A stretch of DNA of 6,003 bases from an uncultured Cocleimonas sp. (GTDB lineage: Bacteria > Pseudomonadota > Gammaproteobacteria > Thiotrichales > Thiotrichaceae), in NCBI GenBank assembly GCA_937974135.1, contig CALJIH010000163.1:1-6003 (forward strand), read 5' to 3'. The stretch's first letter is position 1; every line of letters begins with the position of its first letter. The position numbers and the translations under genes are program-made. Positions 1 to 3,712 of this stretch are shown here, piece after piece. Below the pieces are notes generated by a model. That model was not told the DNA's origin, did no database searches, and saw only the letters and a program-made list of their open reading frames with translations.

Positions 1-454
1 GATTAGCGATAAAGATCTGCGTAGGCATTTGCATTAACAATGGTTGCATAACACCACGCACCGCACCGCCTGCGCCTAATAAAAGAATACGTTTTCCTTG
101 AATCAGGCTTTGATGATTCTCAACCAAATCTCGAACCAACCCTATTCCATCAGTATTGGTGCCATAGATTGTTTCATCATCACGAAATACCAAAGTATTT
201 ACTGCACCTGCGTTTCGCGCATAGTCACTTAGTTCATCTGCCAGTTCAAAGGCTTCTTGTTTAAACGGAACTGTGACATTCAAACCTTTACCATTGCCTT
301 GAATAAATTGTTTTACTGTCTCTTCAAACTTATCCACTGGTGAAAGCAATGCTTCGTACATTAATTGTTCTTCAGCTTGTTGCGCAAAGTAAGAATGAAT
401 CTGCGGTGATTTACTGTGCGCGATAGGATTACCAATGACGGCATATTTATCCAT
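1..454 (-). CDS. aroE: Shikimate dehydrogenase (NADP+), N-terminal part; 3' end beyond the window
   Basis: AroE reduces 3-dehydroshikimate to shikimate with NADPH in the cytoplasm, the fourth step of the chorismate pathway. The 151 visible residues hold the whole substrate-binding half and the start of the nucleotide fold. Visible motifs are GNPIAHSKSP (residues 8-17, shikimate-binding Ser14 and Ser16), NVTVPFK (59-65, catalytic Lys65), AGAVNT (82-87, Asn86), NTDG (100-103, Asp102) and the glycine-rich loop GAGGAV (127-132). These residues carry the same numbers as in E. coli AroE when translation starts at the ATG at 454, which is why I chose that start. An in-frame ATG at 472 would add six residues (MELNVK) and cannot be excluded; neither start has a good Shine-Dalgarno sequence. 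Roughly the last 120 residues lie to the left of the window. The gene follows hemB on the same strand but is separated from it by a strong terminator. The family assignment is secure. Confidence 0.96.
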   Translation of the reverse strand, partial: MDKYAVIGNPIAHSKSPQIHSYFAQQAEEQLMYEALLSPVDKFEETVKQFIQGNGKGLNVTVPFKQEAFELADELSDYARNAGAVNTLVFRDDETIYGTNTDGIGLVRDLVENHQSLIQGKRILLLGAGGAVRGVMQPLLMQMPTQIFIAN

Positions 455-477
455 TTTTACGTTTAATTCCATAGTTC

Positions 478-483
478 TTTATA
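478..483 (-). promoter_or_regulatory. Possible -10 element for aroE
   Basis: On the minus strand the hexamer TATAAA (five of six matches to TATAAT) lies just upstream of aroE. Transcription would begin near 470-472. That is exactly at the upstream ATG, and about 16-18 nt before the preferred ATG at 454. No good -35 hexamer precedes it: the corresponding positions fall in the T-tract of the hemB terminator and read TTTTTA at best. The call rests on position and on one hexamer in A+T-rich DNA, so it is weak. It is listed because the terminator leaves aroE no other nearby place for a promoter. Confidence 0.22.
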
Positions 484-500
484 TTCTGTTTTTTGTTTTT

Positions 501-568
501 AAAAAGACACCCCCCTACTTTTATGATGTTTTACGGGAAAACAGGAAAAAGTGGGGGGGGTGTCTTTT
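501..568 (-). terminator. Strong rho-independent terminator after hemB
   Basis: The two arms, 502-522 and 547-568, form a stem of about 21 bp. Its core pairs GACA plus six C (506-515) with a G8 tract plus TGTC (553-564), with one G-T wobble at 516/554 and one bulged G. The stem is flanked by A/T pairs on both sides. The loop contains a second small hairpin, GTTTT (528-532) with AAAAC (538-542) around ACGGG. Read on the minus strand, the G+C core ends in GTGTC followed by five T, about 21 nt after the hemB stop. This is the standard arrangement of an intrinsic terminator. The plus-strand reading also ends in a T-rich tail, so the element is symmetrical, but no plus-strand gene leads into it within the window. 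Confidence 0.88.
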
Positions 569-589
569 ATTTTAATATTTAAATGTGTT

Positions 590-1597
590 CTATGACTCTT
601 TTAGCCATCGCGCCGCATCTTTAGAAAAGTAGGTCAAAATACCATCTGCACCCGCACGCTTCATACTGATCAAGGCTTCCATCGCTACTTCTTTTTCATC
701 TAACCAGCCATTTTGCGCGGCTGCTTTGATCATCGCGTACTCACCACTGACTTGATAAACGTAAGTGGGGGCTTTGAATTCATCTTTAACACGTCTCACG
801 ATATCCAAGTAAGGCATACCCGGTTTTATCATCACCATATCTGCGCCTTCTTGTAAATCTAAGGCGACTTCATAAAGTGCTTCATCGCTGTTTGCTGGGT
901 CTTGTTGATAGCTGTATTTATTGCTACTGCCTAAATTCCCTGCAGAACCCACGGCATCACGAAAAGGTCCGTAAAAACTGGAAGCATATTTTGCAGAATA
1001 CGCCAAAATTCTTGTATTGATATGCCCTGCTTTTTCTAATGCAGCACGGATTGCGCCAATACGCCCATCCATCATATCTGAAGGTCCTACTACATCTGCG
1101 CCGGCATCTGCATGAGATACGGCTTGTTTGACCAACACTTCAGTAGTTTCATCATTGATGATATAACCTTCAGCGTTCATCAAACCATCTTGGCCATGTG
1201 AGGTGTAAGGATCTAGAGCGACATCTGTCATCACACCTAATTCGGGTACAGCTGTTTTTATTGCGCTAATTGCGCGTTGTGCTAATCCTTCAGGGTTATA
1301 GGCTTCTTTAGCAGATTCTGATTTCTTATCTGCTCCAACTACAGGAAAAATCACCATCATTGGAATGCCTAAGTCAGCCACTTCACGAGCTTCCTTGACT
1401 AATAGATCAATAGATAAGCGAGATATTCCCGGCATAGATTTAACCGCTTCGCTTTTATTGTCACCTTCAATGACAAATACTGGATAAATAAAATCATTCA
1501 CAGTGAGTATGTTTTCTCGCATTAAACGACGCGAAAAGTCATCTTTGCGCATTCTACGCATTCGCGCATGGGGAAAAGAACTAGGAGTGATAGGCAT
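590..1597 (-). CDS. hemB: Porphobilinogen synthase (delta-aminolevulinic acid dehydratase), Mg-type metal site
   Basis: HemB condenses two molecules of 5-aminolevulinate to porphobilinogen in the cytoplasm, the first common step toward haem and other tetrapyrroles. The 335-residue chain has the usual family length and is a TIM barrel preceded by an N-terminal arm (about residues 1-35) with the typical RRMRKDDFSRRL stretch. The two Schiff-base lysines are visible: Lys203 in YSAKYASSFYGPFRDA and Lys258 in MVMIKPGMPYLDI. The segment TDVALDPYTSHGQDG (124-138) has Ala and Asp where zinc enzymes such as the human and yeast ones have cysteines. This is the pattern of the Mg-dependent Pseudomonas-type enzymes. 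The start at 1597 gives an N-terminus of the same kind as the Pseudomonas protein; upstream there is only a weak AGAG. The gene lies 60 nt after the NTF2-like gene, so it may share that transcript. It is closed off downstream by a strong terminator. Confidence 0.98.
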   Translation of the reverse strand: MPITPSSFPHARMRRMRKDDFSRRLMRENILTVNDFIYPVFVIEGDNKSEAVKSMPGISRLSIDLLVKEAREVADLGIPMMVIFPVVGADKKSESAKEAYNPEGLAQRAISAIKTAVPELGVMTDVALDPYTSHGQDGLMNAEGYIINDETTEVLVKQAVSHADAGADVVGPSDMMDGRIGAIRAALEKAGHINTRILAYSAKYASSFYGPFRDAVGSAGNLGSSNKYSYQQDPANSDEALYEVALDLQEGADMVMIKPGMPYLDIVRRVKDEFKAPTYVYQVSGEYAMIKAAAQNGWLDEKEVAMEALISMKRAGADGILTYFSKDAARWLKES

Positions 1598-1657
1598 TGC
1601 AATGGTCTCTAAATCAAGCTTTAGCAGATTAAGCCATAGCCTAGGAAAAAAGCAACT

Positions 1658-2143
1658 TTATTGTAGAGTTTGCGGTGCGCTATGCGTTATGGACGGGTCA
1701 TTATCCAAGTCTTGTTCTTGGGTTTCTTCCATATAAGGTGGCACTGAAGAGTGATGTAACATCATGCGCCAGCCAAATTCTTGTTTGATGTAAACATTAG
1801 TCGCTAACACTAAGGTTTTTTCTGAATTGATTTGATGATCAGCTGCGATACTCTCTGCAACTAAATGTATAGCAGTATTACCTATTTCATTACCCTCAAC
1901 AGATCGATGTAAAACTTCAGGGTATAAAGCGGGTTCATCAATATTTGAAAGAATGTCACGCCAGCTGGCAAGAACAGCATCTCTACCAATAATAGGCATC
2001 GAGTTTGGGTGAATACAAGTAACATTATCATCAGCCATTAACGCTTTCATTAAGACAATATCACCCATTTCGAAGGCTGCATAAAAGGCAGATTCGGCCT
2101 CTTCTGAGGTATGAAAGTAAAAGTTTTCGGCTGTCTTTGGCAT
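1658..2143 (-). CDS. NTF2-like / SnoaL-like domain protein of unknown function
   Basis: This is a 161-residue soluble protein with no signal peptide or membrane segment. The pattern fits the NTF2-like superfamily (SnoaL-type small alpha+beta cone). It has an N-terminal helix pair (about residues 13-37, AESAFYAAFEMGDIVLMKAL), then VTCIHPNSMPIIGRDAVLASW (41-61), a central strand pair (about 88-120), and a closing strand GWRMMLHHSSVPP (124-136). An acidic, Gln- and Asp-rich tail (139-161) follows and is probably disordered. Members of this fold may be enzymes, binding proteins or dimerisation modules. Nothing here identifies a ligand, although Cys43, His45 and His130-His131 are polar residues that could face the pocket. 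The ATG at 2143 is the first usable start because an in-frame TAA lies six codons upstream (2159-2161). No clear Shine-Dalgarno sequence precedes it. The gene sits 185 nt after exbD and 60 nt before hemB. The fold call is fairly sure; the function is not known. Confidence 0.85.
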   Translation of the reverse strand: MPKTAENFYFHTSEEAESAFYAAFEMGDIVLMKALMADDNVTCIHPNSMPIIGRDAVLASWRDILSNIDEPALYPEVLHRSVEGNEIGNTAIHLVAESIAADHQINSEKTLVLATNVYIKQEFGWRMMLHHSSVPPYMEETQEQDLDNDPSITHSAPQTLQ

Positions 2144-2247
2144 AAAATGAAATATAACTTAGTAGATAACTTGGAACCATAAACCTTAGTAATCTTAACT
2201 GTTATACGCTTAGATTTTAAGAGACTTTATGAATAAATGAATTCCGC

Positions 2248-2292
2248 ATTACCACCGCTGTTTAATTAAAAACAGCGGTTAAGGAAGGTAAT
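2248..2292 (-). repeat. Composite inverted repeat (bulged hairpin) between exbD and the NTF2-like gene
   Basis: A perfect 10-bp inverted repeat, ACCGCTGTTT (2254-2263) and AAACAGCGGT (2270-2279), encloses a 6-nt A+T loop. Directly outside it, ATTACC (2248-2253) can pair with GGTAAT (2287-2292), with the seven bases 2280-2286 bulged on one side. Together this gives 16 bp in a single folded structure, 37-81 nt after the exbD stop. Neither strand shows a T-tract after the stem, so it is not a classical intrinsic terminator. It could protect the 3' end of exbB-exbD mRNA, mark a processing site, or bind a protein as a DNA dyad. The pairing is seen directly; the role is inference. Confidence 0.55.
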
Positions 2293-2328
2293 ACAGTGTT
2301 TTCGGGGTATTCTTTAAATCTTGATAGC

Positions 2329-2751
2329 TTATTTGCCAGATTGAGAGGTTGCCATTGAGAAGTTTGTTAAGCCCAACCTTCCGGCAATATCCATTGCTGT
2401 AACAACCGTTTGATAGTTTGTTCCAGCATCTGCGCTAATGATTAGTGGCGGTATCTTCTCTCCACGTTCATTTAAAGCTTGAGACATTGCTCTAAATAGC
2501 GTTTCTGGTTTGTTATTTAGCACTTCGCGACCATCTACAAAGTATTTCCCTTGTGCATCAATGATAATTTCCATTGGTTTTTTCAAGGGTGCGGCGGCCG
2601 CATTTTGGGTTGTCGGTAGATTTATATTAATCTTTGCGTCTTTATCGAAAGTGGTCGTTACCATAAAGAAAATCAGCAACAAAAACACAACATCGATTAA
2701 AGGTGTTAAATTTACATCCACCTCATCACTTATGTTTTTGCGGAAATTCAT
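2329..2751 (-). CDS. exbD: ExbD/TolR-family proton-channel subunit
   Basis: ExbD/TolR proteins work with an ExbB/TolQ pentamer. They use proton flow across the inner membrane to drive TonB- or TolA-type force transfer to the outer membrane. The 140-residue chain shows the full layout: a short cytoplasmic N-terminus (VDVNLTPLID, 11-20), one membrane helix (about 17-35) carrying the essential proton-binding Asp20 in LIDVVFLLLIFFM, and a periplasmic domain (about 40-140) with the family's DGREV, PLIISAD and AMDIAGRLGL stretches. A run of four alanines (51-54), encoded by a local G+C-rich patch, lies in the linker after the membrane. The ATG overlaps the exbB stop in an ATGA (2748-2751), which implies translational coupling; a GGTGG lies six bases upstream. 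No TonB or TolA gene is in the window, so ExbD, TolR and a specialised homologue cannot be told apart for certain. The N-terminal VNLTPLIDVVFLLL favours ExbD. Confidence 0.93.
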   Translation of the reverse strand: MNFRKNISDEVDVNLTPLIDVVFLLLIFFMVTTTFDKDAKININLPTTQNAAAAPLKKPMEIIIDAQGKYFVDGREVLNNKPETLFRAMSQALNERGEKIPPLIISADAGTNYQTVVTAMDIAGRLGLTNFSMATSQSGK

Positions 2752-3449
2752 GCTATGCCACCAGCAGTTGCTTTAGCACGCTGTTGAACGGGTCTTTTTG
2801 CTTGAATTTTTGCTGCAGAATCTGAACTACGTTTTGTATGAGCTGCTGGGATATTAACCATTTCTAGTAATTTAACGGCTTCTTTTTCCATTTCAACCGC
2901 GTAATCATTAATTTTACCGCGAAAATATCTATGGAAAATTAAAGCGGGTACAGCAATGGAAATACCAAACGCTGTAGTTACCAATGCTTGTGAAATACCA
3001 CCCGCTAAATCAGCAGGATTACCTACTCCACCTTGTTTAAGCATTTCATTAAATACCACAATCATGCCAACCACTGTACCTAGTAAACCTAGTAAGGGTG
3101 CAATTGCAGCAATGGTTCCTAGCGTAGTCATATATTTATCCATTTTATGGATAGCATGACGACCTGCTTCTTCTATACTTTCTTTCATTAAATGACGAGG
3201 CTGTCCAACGTTATCTAAACCTGCAGCGAGTACACTACCCAGTAAAGAGCCATCGCGTACTTGTTGAATATGTTGAGGAGTCATTTTGCCTGAACGTGCC
3301 AGTTTTTGTGCTTTCTCAGCTAAACCTTCAGGTAAAACTTTTTTCTTTTTTAGATTGATGAATAATGCGCCAATAACAGCTAGTGCTACGAGTGAACTCA
3401 AAACTAGCGGTATCATCAACCACCCACCAGCTTGTACAAATGTATCCAT
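2748..3449 (-). CDS. exbB: ExbB/TolQ/MotA-family proton-channel subunit
   Basis: ExbB forms the inner-membrane pentamer that houses ExbD and conducts protons. From the ATG at 3449 the protein is 233 residues. A short periplasmic N-terminus (DTFVQAGGW) leads into membrane helix 1 (about 10-32). Next comes a charged cytoplasmic domain (33-110). Membrane helix 2 (about 111-133) contains PLLGLLGTVVGMI, and helix 3 (about 153-174) contains GISQALVTTAFGISIAVPAL; both are hallmark segments of the MotA/TolQ/ExbB family. The cytoplasmic tail after helix 3 ends in a basic, Gln/Ala-rich stretch (about 205-228) that looks disordered. A TTG at 3455, two codons upstream, could also start translation. It would sit only four bases from the AAGGGG ribosome site, whereas the ATG has a ten-base gap, so I prefer the ATG. 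The gene is first in the exbB-exbD pair and reads divergently from the fusion gene. Confidence 0.94.
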   Translation of the reverse strand: MDTFVQAGGWLMIPLVLSSLVALAVIGALFINLKKKKVLPEGLAEKAQKLARSGKMTPQHIQQVRDGSLLGSVLAAGLDNVGQPRHLMKESIEEAGRHAIHKMDKYMTTLGTIAAIAPLLGLLGTVVGMIVVFNEMLKQGGVGNPADLAGGISQALVTTAFGISIAVPALIFHRYFRGKINDYAVEMEKEAVKLLEMVNIPAAHTKRSSDSAAKIQAKRPVQQRAKATAGGIA

Positions 3450-3459
3450 GTTCAAATTT

Positions 3460-3465
3460 CCCCTT
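3460..3465 (-). promoter_or_regulatory. Ribosome binding site of exbB
   Basis: On the minus strand AAGGGG lies ten bases before the ATG at 3449 and only four bases before a possible TTG start at 3455. The spacing favours the ATG, though ten bases is at the long end of the normal range. Confidence 0.6.
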
Positions 3466-3601
3466 AATTTTTAACTTTTTCTATAATCTAACTTGAATAG
3501 AGATTTTTTATTACAACTTGGAAGATACAATATGTTTCCTAAACTCCAGCTTAACAAAGCAATAATAAACTACTTCTACTCTAAAGAAACGCTAAGTCCT
3601 A

Positions 3602-3623
3602 TTTATCAATACTTTATCAATAT
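3602..3623 (+). repeat. 11-bp tandem repeat in the divergent intergenic region
   Basis: Two adjacent copies, TTTATCAATAC (3602-3612) and TTTATCAATAT (3613-3623), differ only in the last base. The 11-bp period is close to one helical turn, so both copies face the same side of the DNA, as in tandem operator half-sites. The second copy runs into the palindrome CAATATTG (3618-3625). A further inverted pair, TATTGAG (3621-3627) and CTCAATA (3653-3659), follows. The rest of the 3456-3712 intergenic DNA is A+T-rich with no reading frame of note. The repeats are seen; binding by a regulator of the fusion gene or of exbB is inference, and in such A+T-rich DNA chance is possible. Confidence 0.45.
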
Positions 3624-3676
3624 TGAGATAGATGGATAGATCGCGTGATAAACTCAATAAAACAGACGTTAACTAC

Positions 3677-3682
3677 TACAAT
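3677..3682 (+). promoter_or_regulatory. Possible -10 element for the lplT-aas fusion gene
   Basis: TACAAT matches TATAAT in five of six positions and lies about 30 bp before the ATG at 3713. This would give a leader of roughly 25 nt that still includes the ribosome site. The best -35 at a 17-bp spacing is TCAATA (3654-3659), a poor match that overlaps the right arm of the TATTGAG/CTCAATA inverted repeat. If this is the promoter, it probably needs an activator or is weak. Confidence 0.3.
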
Positions 3683-3701
3683 AAATAAATAATTTTAAAC
3701 T

Positions 3702-3707
3702 AGGAAA
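3702..3707 (+). promoter_or_regulatory. Ribosome binding site of the fusion gene
   Basis: AGGAAA sits five bases before the ATG at 3713, which is good spacing. An in-frame TAG at 3701-3703 overlaps it, so no earlier start is possible in this frame. Together these fix the start. Confidence 0.8.
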
Positions 3708-3712
3708 CCTGC

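Noticed and set aside
1598..1657. Possible hemB promoter (TTGCTT with TAATCT on the minus strand)
   Set aside because: Both hexamers match the consensus in only about three of six positions, too weak to report as a feature.
1503..1736. Plus-strand frame of 77 codons across the hemB start and the end of the NTF2-like gene
   Set aside because: It overlaps two well-supported minus-strand genes, and its product has no recognisable domain; it is an antisense shadow.
2594..2601. GCGGCCGC in exbD, which could suggest a cloning site
   Set aside because: It encodes part of a run of four alanines in frame within an otherwise normal exbD linker; nothing else suggests vector sequence.
2510..2776. Plus-strand frame of 88 codons opposite exbD
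   Set aside because: It lies opposite the exbD coding sequence; its hydrophobic stretches are the complement of the exbD membrane codons.
2956..3474. Two plus-strand frames (2956-3159 and 3286-3474) opposite exbB
   Set aside because: Both are complements of the conserved exbB coding sequence and lack ribosome sites or family features.
3482..3487. Perfect TATAAT on the plus strand
   Set aside because: There is no matching -35 (TCCCCT at 17-bp spacing) and it would give a leader of more than 200 nt; it is most likely chance in A+T-rich DNA.
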